The notes below the pieces were generated by a model, which did no database searches, was not told the DNA's origin, and saw only the letters and a program-made list of their open reading frames with translations. The position numbers were made by a program, and so were the translations under genes. From contig MNCI01002038.1 in the NCBI GenBank assembly GCA_015680685.1, positions 159,784 to 187,914 of the forward strand: 28,131 nucleotides of DNA. Direction: 5' to 3'. This document shows, one piece after another, positions 1-8,725 of this stretch. This DNA comes from Gnetum montanum (lineage: Eukaryota; Streptophyta; Gnetopsida; Gnetales; Gnetaceae). Position 1 is the stretch's first letter, and every line of letters starts with the position of its first letter.

Positions 1-211
1 AGGACCATGACAAAGAGGCTGAAATCTTTATTCTAGCAAGCCATCTTGCAAGCAATCGTCACAACTTCTTCTTTACAAAATGCTCTTCTCCCCAAGACTC
101 AAATTGTCTCCAAGTGAGAGCCCAAGTGCTAACTAGTAGCCTTCAAAGTATGATGTATGAGACCCCAATGTTGATGTGAGAAGTGTTGATCCTCCCTCCT
201 TGACCCCTGAA

Positions 212-225
212 GCCTTTTTATAGGG
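212..225 (-). promoter_or_regulatory. TATA box, minus strand
   Basis: The minus strand reads CCCTATAAAAAGGC, a strong plant TATA box. Transcription would run leftward toward the AATAAA signal at 32-27. This pair is the main reason for reading the segment as an LTR. Confidence 0.5.
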
Positions 226-430
226 TTCAAAGGTAGGTAGGGAAGTTACATATTCAAAAATATCTCACCTAACTTCTCTCCCAAGTAACTTGGCCAACCA
301 ATTAGGAGATTACTTGCCCAACAAGTTAGGGGGTTACTTGCCCAACAAGTTAGGTAAGTTACAACAATTTTGGGTGGTTTCAACCACAAAAGAGATAAAA
401 ATGCTGCATCTGACATGTGTCCCATGTAAT

Positions 431-607
431 TGCCAAGTGTCTTCATTCAGTTGTCAAGTGTCTTCATTGAGTTGCCAAGTGTCTTCATTCAGTTGCCAAG
501 TGTCTTCACTTAGTCACCAAGTGTCTTCATTTAGTTGCCAAGTGTCTTCATGCAGTTTCCAAGTGTCTTCATTCAATTGCCAAGTGTCTTCACTTAGTTG
601 CCAAGTG
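431..607. repeat. 21-bp tandem repeat, 8.4 units
   Basis: Eight full units and a partial ninth of the pattern TGCCAAGTGTCTTCATTCAGT start at 431, 452, 473, 494, 515, 536, 557, 578 and 599. The core CCAAGTGTCTTCA is nearly invariant and variation falls in the last five bases. Related CAAGTGGCC fragments continue to about 725. Because 21 is a multiple of three, an apparent open frame encoding a repeated heptapeptide runs through it; I regard that as a by-product. The position upstream of the minus-strand TATA box fits a U3 enhancer-type array. Confidence 0.9.
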
Positions 608-980
608 GTCACCATGGAGATAAACAAGTTGCAGTTGACACGTGTCCTTGGTGGTTGAGAAGTAGCCCATTTAGTTGACAAGTGGCCATTTTGGAGACAA
701 AAAGGCTATAGTTGATAAGTGGCCTTGGTGGTTATAAGTACCATGGGAAATTAAAATTTAGTTGTAACCACCAAGGGGAAGTTATCACCACCATGATATT
801 TAAAAATTGCAAAGGAAACTTGTTCTATACATATAACATTGAATAATTGCCCTATAACTTCTCTTTCCTTTTGAAATAATAAAATATTTTCTTTAAATCA
901 TAGTAATAGAGATGGTAATCATAATAAATATATATCTATTGGTCCCTAACTTGAAGAAATTAATCCATATTCCAGGGACC

Positions 981-2880
981 ACGTGTGATCTTTATACTTG
1001 GGTCGTTAAAAATACTAAACACTTCCTCTGGCCATGTACCGAATGACGTTACATCTTTTTCTGAGCATTTTGCAATCTTTCCAGTAACTCCATGATCATC
1101 TCCATCTTTGCAGCATCAACACAAGATTTAACTACAATCCTAATAATCTTTGCCTGGAACATAATCCCTGCCTTCCAAAATCTTCATCATAAGAATCCCA
1201 TGACATGCTATGCTGCGTTTGCGGAGAGAAGAATGTTTTGGCAGATGATCTTGTGCCAAATCGAACCCTTTGCGACGTGATTTCATCACTGGAGCAGAAA
1301 TGGAGAAGAGAGGCACTTGCCGTGGAAGGAAATCTGAAGAAAAAGAGGTGCTATGTGTTGCACTGGTGAAGCTTGAAACCACAATTAGGGTTAACAGAGA
1401 GAGTAAGCTCTGGTTTTTTGTTATCGTGTCGGGGATTTATGTAATGGCCCATTGTTGTTGGCGTTCATTCTCCTTTCGCAAGAACCTACATTCATTCATA
1501 TTTTTTTTGAACTGGGCAGGGCCTGCACTGAATCCAGGAATCTCCCAATGTACGATTCCCCACATTCGTGGGGAACGAGTCATACTCCTTCGGGAGGATT
1601 TTTTTTTGGCCACGCATAAAATTCGCTAAATACTTGATACAGGTAAAAATAAACCTAACGCCCCAATTTCTTGATTAACCATGACTCAGAAAATTCCCCA
1701 CTGCTACCTCCTGTAGGCGGGAGAAACTAATGTAATTTTTAGTTTTTGGAGAGTAGAATGCGGTTGTTTTCCCTGATCTGGTCTGCACGCAAGCCATAAG
1801 GTCCCATTTGCCTAGAGAAATCGGATCTTATTGCAGGAAATTGCAGCAGCTTGATGAAGAAATCTGCACCGAAATTGAAATGCCCATGTCTCGGCCTCAT
1901 GTCAGGGTTACCTTGTAACGCCTCCTCCCCATAATGGGCTGTTCCAGATGCTGTTGTAGGGTGGATGATGATGGGGTTTATGCTTGTGCTTGAGCAGGGG
2001 CCACGAAGACATAGAAAGTGTGAGAAGACTCATTGCAGAAGACGTGAACTTTGGATCTGCGATGCAAGTTTTGTGCAAGGACGAAGTCCATCTACCCATG
2101 AATGAGCACGTACGATCAAGAGCTCTTCCGCGCTGGTGTTTGTTTTTTTTTGTGTTACGGTTGTTTTACTAGTTGAGGCTTGCGCCAAAGTTACGCATCC
2201 AATCGACAAAGGAGAGGAATCTGACATTCACTATTTTGAATGTGTTTGTATATACGTGGCTCTTGAGAAGGCAGAATATTGTTGAGCGTAAAATAAATTT
2301 GCAAAGGTTTAAACACTTCTACCTACATCGTTGTTCCCATGGAAGGGTTATTACGTCCAGAGATACATAAGATAAAAAATTTTTTATTTGAAAGCAATAT
2401 TTTTGCTAAACTACTGATCTTGGGTGGTTAGCCAACTTCCACTTGCTGTCTTAGGCACACCTAATCTTTCCTTCATGATGATTCAAATTTTTCTTAGTAA
2501 TTAGTCTTACTGTTCCATAAAATGACCAAAATGTGCCAACACACCCAAGAGAATGGCCAACACAAAAGCATCAAGTTCCCTTGAAGTCATACCCTTTTCA
2601 ATCCTTGAGTCCTTCCTTAGTTTGAGAAATGCCTAGTCACTGATTTGTTAAAGTTTTTATTAGAAAAGGTTTGTACATTTCCAAGCTGAGAGAGACCATA
2701 GAAACTTGTGGATGAATGGATGAAGTGAACTCATTGCCTGCTAGATCAAAAGAAACATACCTTAGTATCAACATCATGACTTAAAGGTAAAAACCAAACA
2801 TTAGCAATCAATAAGAAACACAATTCATTCCATCATGAAGAACACTTATTGGTGACAAACTTACAGGGTGGATAACACAT
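981..2880. other. Unrecognised sequence without a supported gene
   Basis: No reading frame here shows a domain I recognise. 1000-2200 has a more balanced composition than the flanks. 1500-1750 holds several short perfect hairpins, for example TTCCCCA and TGGGGAA arms around 1555-1575. 2370-2880 is AT-rich and featureless. The segment may be host low-copy DNA between retrotransposons. A possible gene fragment at 1143-1420 is listed separately. Confidence 0.4.
1143..1420 (-). pseudogene. Possible fragment of an unknown host gene
   Basis: The minus-strand frame open from about 1420 to 1143 begins with a hydrophobic stretch (LLSLLTLIVVSSF) followed by a Ser/Thr-rich segment and a basic segment (MKSRRKGFDLAQ), which resembles the N-terminus of a secreted or plastid-targeted plant protein. 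There is no ATG at the head of the frame, which enters from an upstream TAA, and it ends in a stop after about 90 codons. The family is not recognised. A chance open frame is equally possible. Confidence 0.15.
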
Positions 2881-2881
2881 G

Positions 2882-2897
2882 CACACACACACACACA
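2882..2897. repeat. (CA)8 microsatellite
   Basis: Sixteen bases of perfect CA dinucleotide repeat, followed by an A-rich tract to about 3010 with several A-runs. It lies just left of the point where the minus-strand element loses recognisable coding sequence. Confidence 0.9.
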
Positions 2898-3036
2898 AAA
2901 TGAAAAAGTATAATGATTTTGTAAAACAAAAATAAGAAAAGTTAAAGGAATTTGTAAAAAAAAAATGTGTAAGACAAAAACGTGGAAAAAATGTGTAAAA
3001 AAAAACTTAAAAAGAATCGAGAGCCCCAAATGATTA

Positions 3037-3318
3037 GCATAGGTGGCCATCTCCCCCATGACTGAATGGAAAGGGAGAGATTCGAAATAATGAGTGCCTA
3101 TTTGAATTTCTTAGAAGTGCCCAACTTCTCCCCATTGATGTTCTCAGATTAAGGGGTGGAAGTTGGTGACACTCATATTCCAATGTGTCTATGCCTTCGT
3201 TGTTGGTATGGGTTACTTTCTCAGTTTGTTCCATGCATGTTTGTTGGTTGCTCTTCCGAATAGTTGTTAACCATGGGTTGTCTACTACCGGTTGTGTGGT
3301 TGCTACATACAGGCATCT
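3037..3318 (-). pseudogene. Post-protease remnant at the truncated end
   Basis: The gag-pro frame continues leftward after one or two stops to about 3037 with no recognised domain. It probably represents the protease-RT linker. Beyond it the sequence becomes A-rich with a CA repeat, so the break that removed RT lies at or near 3037. Confidence 0.35.
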
Positions 3319-3999
3319 CTATCTCACATCTTCAAGGGCATACCTGTTGCATGGAGGAGATGTTGTGCATTCCTCCATGTCATCACCCGATGAATCATTG
3401 TATGTGATGCATGGAACTTTCCTCTTCTTAATCTTTCCATAAATATTTACCTTAGATATCTCCAAGGAAAGATCGCAAATCCCTAGGCATGCATCTACTA
3501 TACTCAGCCATGCCCTTCCCATTATAATTGGGAAGTCCCCTTCATTGTTGTTAACTTCAATCACCAGAAAATCAGCTGGGTAAGACCAACCACATACAGT
3601 GGTGACGATGTCCTCCACCAATCCCAAGGGAATGGTGATGGACTGGTCTACCAGCTCTAGTTGAATGTTGCTCTTCTTAAGTTGGGGCAAGTTCCAGGCT
3701 TGATACATCTCTCGTAAAATTAAGTTAGCTCCAGAACCTGAGTTAAGAAGAGCCTTATGTGGTTCATTCCTGGTGACTTGGAGGTAGATTAAGGGACTTC
3801 CAGGATCAGTTAGTTTCCTAGGAAGGTGGCCTACCTTGATCCAGTTGGTTACGGTATGCGTTAACATAACCGTATGCATGAAGCTTTGATTTTGGTTTGA
3901 AGGGAGCTTCGAAGCCTTGTATGTTGGAGGAGTGATCACAAACTTAACCGCTTGTTGTTGTGAGAGCCTTTCTGGGCTTTTGGTTCTGAATAAAGGTCT
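3319..3999 (-). pseudogene. pro: Retropepsin (protease) of the minus-strand element
   Basis: The open stretch from 3939 down to 3319 holds the retropepsin signature. The catalytic loop reads LLNSGSGANLI, where family members have Asp-Ser/Thr-Gly; the Asp is replaced by Asn, one G-to-A change, so the enzyme would be dead. The flap-side segment is LELVDQSITIPLGLVEDIV, and the C-terminal motif is FPIIMGRAWL, equivalent to the usual hydrophobic-Leu-Gly-Arg-Pro-Trp/Phe-Leu. Protease would cut Gag-Pol in the particle. It is in frame with gag upstream. Downstream, where RT should follow, the frame runs on to about 3037 without RT motifs. Confidence 0.75.
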
Positions 4000-5662
4000 T
4001 CTCTTTTTGCGGTTGTTAGATCTAGCAGCGGGTTGGATGTTTACGGCTCTTGTAGCGTTGCGTTGCTACGGTTGAGTGGGGAGTTCCCCTTGCATTGTTG
4101 GAGCAGGAGGTGTTATGGGAACTACCGGTGGAAGTGGTGCGGATAAAGTAGGAGGATGGTATGGGTATGGAGTGTCTCCCAGAGGAGAAGGAGTCCTTCT
4201 AAAGTACTCCCAAACTTGGTAGTGATGTTGGGGAGTTGTGTGACCCATGGAGTCACTTGGAGAAATCAACTGTTGCATGTAGTAACTATAAGGATCAGGT
4301 TTTCGATAAGGGTACTGTTGTTTTAGCGGTGGCATTCCCCATGATTGTGGGTATTGCCACTACTGATGTTGTCTGATGGGTTGTGGTGGAGTTCCACTTG
4401 GATAGTACGTTAACGGTTTGTGGAACTACCTTGGGTTACCTTGGGAATAAGGTAACCTTTGGGGTGTCTACCATTTGTTGAGTCTGGGGTTGAGTGCATA
4501 CACCCCAGACTCTTGTAGATGTAAGATGATTGGACAACATCCCTTAGGATGGTCATATTGGCAGATCTCACATCCACCATCACTATCTATATTTGAATCC
4601 ACAACCTCATTGGAGATAATTGTTTTCCCCTTACCCTTGTCATGCATAGGGCCTAAATCTCTCCGCTTTATCTTATTCTTGTCACTACTTCGTTCCTCAG
4701 ACTCCTCTACAATCTTTAGGATAGTTTCAATTTTACTATCTAAGGAGCTCCATACTTCATCTACCTTAGCCGATACTTCTATTGTTAGCTTTTGAATCGG
4801 CAAGGTTTTTCTGTTCACCAACTCTTCGAGTGGTGACTCATCCTCTTCATCGCAAAATATCACTCCCTTCTTTTGAAGACAAGGATCATGGTTGTATTAT
4901 TCTACACTTTCTCTTTTTTGTAGCTCCCCCTCTTCTTTGGCTACTTGCTCCAACAAGCGATGAATTTCATGGGATCTAAGTTTTGATAGTCTCCCTTGGG
5001 CATAAGTCCCAAGGGTTCTCCTAGTTTCATACCTTAGCCCATCTATGATGTGACGGAGTTGATCCCACTATGTGTAACCATGGCCCAGAAAATGATGTAA
5101 CAATGCATAGTATTAGCCCATGGCAGCATCCAAGGGTTCATGAGTATCTTGCTTCCATCCTTGGATCTGCTTACGCAAGTTAGGCACTCTAGAGTACGTT
5201 TGATATTTATCGTTAAAGAGTTCTAACATCATACTCCACCTCCTAATGGTTTTCGGCTCTAAGGACTGGTACCAACTCTCTACTTCCTTGATGAGTGTCC
5301 TGGGAAACAACTTCAGTTTTTTCCACTTGTTTTCTATGTTTTCCAAGGTGCAGGCATCATGGAATTCCTATAAATGATTTTGCAGATCCACGTTGTATCC
5401 CCCTTCGAAGTGTGGAATATTGTTCATGTCTAAACACTTGATCCAACTATCTTTTAAATGCATTGTTGGTATTCTCACTACCTCTGTTATATTTAGCATG
5501 CTTCTGGTGGCAAGTAGGGGTTTGTCATAATCATATCTTTCATGACGTCTATGATGTCTACGTTGTTCCCTACTTTCCCTTCGTTCATGCCCTTGTCCTC
5601 TCTCTCGACTCTCTCATCGAGGTCTCTCATTTTTCCTACCTCTTTCCTCACCATTATGCTCT
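4000..5662 (-). pseudogene. gag: gag core with zinc knuckle, minus-strand element
   Basis: One frame carries the whole core. A retrotransposon gag domain (ENKWKKLKLFPRTLIKEVES, then LFNDKYQTYSRVPNLRKQIQ) lies at about 5346-5113. A spacer follows, then a zinc-knuckle-like motif CEICQYDHPKGC (4572-4534), then a Pro/Tyr/Gln-rich tail at 4335-4066. At least eight in-frame stops interrupt it but the frame is never lost, so nonsense substitution rather than indels has killed it. The C-x2-C-x3-H-x3-C spacing fits the Athila branch. The strand and frame continue straight into the protease, as expected for a single gag-pol reading frame. Confidence 0.7.
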
Positions 5663-6388
5663 CTATGATTGTGCCCAGATGTTGGAAGGAGAGGGTGAAT
5701 GATGTGAAGAAGGAGGAGAAGAAGGAGAACCATCACCATGACAATGTTTCTTACCTTCTCTTCTGTGGCTTCGGCCTCGATCGTGATGATGATCTGAGTG
5801 CCCGTCCTTGTCATGTGTTGTTGTTCCCTCAGTGAACAGCTGGTGTTCATGGGGATCAGAACTAGGGTTGTGTATCGTGGAGCATAGGTTTTGATACCCC
5901 ACCTCCTCACTATTATCAGGAGGGGAAACATCTTTTGATAGTGAACCCGTTATAAGTGGTTCACCATCTCCTATTTTACTTAGGACGTGTGGGACCTCTT
6001 TTCCCTTCAACAGTGTATGTTGGCTCTCCTGCCTTGATTCCCTCATATGTTGTGCAGATGTAGGATAGTAATTCCTTGTGTCAAAATCACCTATAACGTA
6101 TTCAGCATAGAGCTGAGTCATGCCAATCTGTGCTAAAGCACAGAGGAGCACGTTGGGGACTGCACGATCTGGAGGTAACACTATGTTACCTTCCAAGTCT
6201 CTCCAGCGCATCTATTCATCCTGATGGAGGATAAAAGTAAAATTAGGTATATACTCATTGGGATGAATATATTTCAACCTATATTATTGAGGAACTGGCA
6301 GATTTAGGTTATGTGCTTTTGATTGCCAATTGTTCTTTGTATTGTCCCTAGGCGGTGAATTGCTCTTGTGAGAAGAAGAAGAAGACAT
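5663..6388 (-). pseudogene. gag: gag N-terminal part of the minus-strand element
   Basis: An ATG at 6388, 124 nt after the PBS, opens with a Ser run (MSSSSSHKSNSPPRDN). The same frame continues through two in-frame stops, near 6286 and 6215, into a long open stretch ending at 5663. The first third contains QYRLKY-like and YPTSAQHMRES segments; the end is rich in His, Asp, Arg and Ser. The frame closes at SNIWAQS and the sense continues in another frame (HNHREHNGEERGRKNERPR), so a frameshift lies at about 5660-5720. Gag of this lineage forms the virus-like particle. The start is chosen because it is the first ATG after the PBS in the frame that continues into gag. Confidence 0.55.
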
Positions 6389-6511
6389 TATGTCTTATCA
6401 GTGTGCTATTTAATCGTTATAAAATTTTTCTTATTTAATTAATCCTAAGGTTTGTTTAAGCTCCCATCAATGTGAATGATCTCTTATGTTCTACTTAGCG
6501 CACAAACACTT

Positions 6512-6531
6512 AGTCCCCGGAAATAGTGCCA
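6512..6531 (-). other. Primer-binding site of the minus-strand element
   Basis: The minus strand reads TGGCACTATTTCCGGGGACT, one base after the LTR end. It matches the Athila/Tat type TGGCGCCGTTGCCGGGGA except at a few positions, mostly C-to-T or G-to-A changes. First-strand synthesis would start here from a tRNA primer. Confidence 0.75.
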
Positions 6532-7247
6532 ATGATGAGTGGCGAGGTACCCCTACACTCAACCATACGAATAGGAGCGTAACACATGTGATCTAGTCGA
6601 ACTCCATAGACCAAGTGCCTACACGCCTCATGGAACACTTAAGGTTAATTATTTGTTATCTTCCTAGACTTGTATTTGTCATGGTGTATGGTTAAGTAAG
6701 TCCAAGGTATATGATTTTTATAGCTTTTATGTTTTATCTCCTATGCTAGTGAGGTGAAGGGTTGAAGAGATTAACTAACTAACTCTAACTAAGTAACTAA
6801 GCCTGAATTAACCTAGCATCAACATCCATTCCCACTTACTGTTCACACCCTGAACCAATGCAACTGTGGTTACCAAATGCTAGTCATTGCTGGGATCACC
6901 ATGCGTAACGCACGTGCTCGAAGCGGTCGTACTGAGGCACTTAACTAGGAGAGAAGGGTTGAGAAAGATTAATTCCTAATAAAAAATTTAAATGAAAAAC
7001 AATAAATAACAATAAATAAAAGTCCCAATTAGCCTATTCCATGCATTGCAAGGTTTATCCAGGAAGTTCGTCTTTATTGCCATACACAAACTTGTGTTCA
7101 GGTACAATGTCTACTCGAATAAAGATCCATTCACTTTGGAGTTCCTACTATGGGCACATGGAAAATATTCTATCTTTGGAGGGATCAAACTACCAGAGTT
7201 TCACTATGGTCTAAGCCTAGGATGGAAAACAAGGGATAGCTGCCTCT

Positions 7248-7256
7248 TATTTATAG
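7248..7256 (-). promoter_or_regulatory. LTR TATA box, minus strand
   Basis: The minus strand reads CTATAAATAAGAGGC, a canonical plant LTR TATA box. Transcription would run leftward through the PBS at 6531-6512 into gag at 6388. Confidence 0.6.
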
Positions 7257-7261
7257 ATATT

Positions 7262-7339
7262 GTGACGCACTACAATATCGCGTCACGAGGGATGCGATAT
7301 CACGTATGTGATATCGTGGCCCATGTGATATCGCATCCC
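7262..7339. repeat. Nested perfect inverted repeats in U3
   Basis: Three dyads are packed into 78 bp: GTGACGC (7262-7268) with GCGTCAC (7280-7286); a perfect 15-bp pair GGGATGCGATATCAC (7289-7303) with GTGATATCGCATCCC (7325-7339); and inside it GATATCAC (7296-7303) with GTGATATC (7308-7315). The 15-bp arm can pair with either of two partners. The block is directly upstream of the minus-strand TATA box, which suggests a transcription-factor platform or cruciform-forming enhancer. Confidence 0.9.
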
Positions 7340-7383
7340 ATCACTCACAATCATCTTAGCACACACACATGTGGTTGGTAGCA

Positions 7384-8295
7384 TAGTTACAATCTCATAG
7401 TCCTATAAAGTCCAGTAGAGCACAACAAAGCACATCACCACTAACCTAGTAGATAGCGTAGTTGGGTGAGAGTGTAGTCCCAACCATCCCCTCCACCATG
7501 TGGTAGCCATCCAGCATTTTTTGCTAGCCCTAGGCCTATAAATACACCACCCTCAATGTTTTATGGGTTAGCAAAGTTCAAAGAGCACTTGGCAAACTAG
7601 AGGGACCAAAGGCATAGCCGTGAACCAATGAAGTAACAAATCACCCGTAGAGCATCATGCCTAGCAACACACCAAGGTGGCTGATCCAACAGACACAAAC
7701 ATCTTGGTAGAGCACTAGTCTTCATGGTCATATAGCCCAAGGACTGTGACTACGCTCTTGACCTATGCCTATTATACACCATGTACCTTCCGCAACCCCT
7801 CTTGGAGTTAAGTATGCTCACCCCATTTTGGGTGGTTTCTACTCTATTTTCTCCTTTTCCTTGTGTTTTCTACATTTTATTTGATGGATTTCTACTTTGT
7901 TTTCTCCTTTTTCTTGCATTTATTGCACCACACTTTACTACCTTCATTGCATAAGCATGCCCAAACTACATTTAGACAGTGATCCTCGCATGTTGACACC
8001 ACCTATCTCATTGAATTCCTTCACTACACTTGTCCCCCTTAGGCACCTAACTATGCTCAATGCCTTTGAAATAAAAGATGCTACAAACATTGCCTACACC
8101 CTTGGTATCACTTTGCATTAGCATTTTGACTAACCACGTTGCAGCTTGTTGCATTGGGTAAGTCTCTGTTCGATCGACCATACCATTCAGGGCAGCCCCA
8201 TATTTGCTTCTAGTAGGCCCTTTGTGTGGATTTGAGTTTAGGCTTTGAGCTCATGGACCTCAGTGTTCCAACCACTTATGTTTTTAGTCATTATA
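7384..8295 (+). mobile_element. Partial 5' LTR of the old element
   Basis: The segment includes GGCCTATAAATACA (TATA box at 7535-7545), the segment GGCAAACTAGAG, which matches GGCAAATTAGAG of the younger LTR at the same distance from the TATA box, and an end just before the PBS at 8301. The TATA-to-PBS distance is about 765 nt, against about 710 in the younger copy. The upstream U3, with the hairpin array seen in the younger copy, is missing. Confidence 0.6.
7535..7545 (+). promoter_or_regulatory. TATA box of the old element
   Basis: CCTATAAATAC is identical to the younger LTR at 17978-17988 and preceded by GG in both. It would start the genomic RNA about 30 nt downstream. Confidence 0.65.
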
Positions 8296-8300
8296 GTTTT

Positions 8301-8319
8301 TGGTGCTAGAAGGAGGGCC
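8301..8319 (+). other. Primer-binding site of the old element
   Basis: TGGTGCTAGAAGGAGGGCC differs from the younger PBS (18690-18708) by one C-to-T change. It follows an LTR end of the form CATTATA, where the younger copy has CGTTACA. I do not assign the primer tRNA. Confidence 0.75.
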
Positions 8320-8489
8320 CAACCCCTTTTTCAAGCTCCATTGTGGTTGTTTTGCATGCTCTTTGCAATGTAGTTATCTACTAATCCATTGGTGTAGATT
8401 GGAACCTATTGTCGATCCCCCAAGGACCCTGCATAGCAACCCAAACAACACTTCTTTCCATTATTTTGCTAAGTTTCCTTCGTCCTTAG

Positions 8490-8670
8490 TTGGAGCGTAG
8501 TCTTCTCTAGTATAGATAGTGTAGTTAGTTCTTTTTCATGGAGAGCATAGTCAACTCTTCATTGTGGAGAGTGGAGTTAGCTCTTCATCATGGAGAGCAT
8601 AGTTAGCATAGCCAGCGTAGTCAACTCTCTATCACGAAGAGTGTAGTCAACATAGTTAGCTAGGTAGAGT
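8490..8670 (+). repeat. Irregular tandem repeat in the untranslated leader
   Basis: Several copies of a unit close to TGGAGAGCATAGTCAACTCT occur with variable spacing between the PBS and gag. The core GAGYRTAGTC or AGCATAGTTAGC recurs at least six times. It is not seen in the younger leader, so it expanded in this copy or was lost from the other. Related words occur at 7450-7480, 9606-9640 and 17289-17378. Confidence 0.6.
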
Positions 8671-8725
8671 TAGTTTTAGCATCAACAACCCTTACAATTT
8701 CTCCTTTAAAACTTAATTTGCATCC

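Larger units (their letters stand above)
1..980 (-). mobile_element. Probable partial LTR, minus strand, 3' end outside window
   Basis: Read on the minus strand this segment has an LTR-like order: a tandem-repeat block (607-431), a TATA box (225-212), about 190 nt of transcribed-looking sequence, then AATAAA (plus 27-32 reads TTTATT) near the window edge. That spacing from TATA to poly(A) signal fits plant LTRs. No PBS or polypurine tract is visible, and the right boundary near 980 is a guess from a change in base composition. It does not resemble the LTR at 6533-7383. It could instead be the promoter of a lost host gene. Confidence 0.4.
3037..7383 (-). mobile_element. Truncated Athila-like Ty3/gypsy element, minus strand
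   Basis: Read right to left: 5' LTR (7383-6533), PBS (6531-6512), gag start (6388), gag core with zinc knuckle, and protease (to about 3319). The reading frame then continues without recognisable motifs to about 3037. Reverse transcriptase, RNase H, integrase and the 3' LTR are missing, so the element is 3'-truncated. The PBS type, the gag start close behind it, and the protease with its conserved LELVDQSI and FPIIMGRAWL motifs point to the Athila/Tat branch. Coding decay is nearly all in-frame stops at Gln, Trp or Arg-type codons, with one clear frameshift, as expected for methylated DNA losing cytosines. Confidence 0.75.
6533..7383 (-). mobile_element. 5' LTR of the minus-strand element
   Basis: The LTR 3' end is the CA immediately before the PBS (minus strand ...CACTCATCA, then T, then the PBS). 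The outer end is placed at about 7383, where the minus strand starts TGCTACCAACC; this end is approximate. Inside are a TATA box (7256-7248), a dense set of inverted repeats just upstream of it (7262-7339), and a leader region toward 6533. A second AT-rich TATA-like site is near 6714-6722. Confidence 0.6.

Noticed and set aside
431-607. Regular repeat resembling a CRISPR array
   Set aside because: Units are contiguous without unique spacers and lie in eukaryotic DNA.
290-658. Open frame with a repeated CQVSSFS heptapeptide
   Set aside because: It is produced by the 21-bp tandem repeat, whose period is divisible by three. There is no domain or codon signature.
1585-1607. CTCC-TTCG-GGAG hairpin followed by nine T, like a bacterial terminator
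   Set aside because: The surroundings are plant nuclear retrotransposon DNA with no bacterial or plastid gene next to it. I recognise no organelle sequence, so it is most likely chance.
7046-7381. Plus-strand open frame of 111 codons
   Set aside because: It lies within the minus-strand LTR and crosses its TATA box and inverted repeats. There is no family resemblance.
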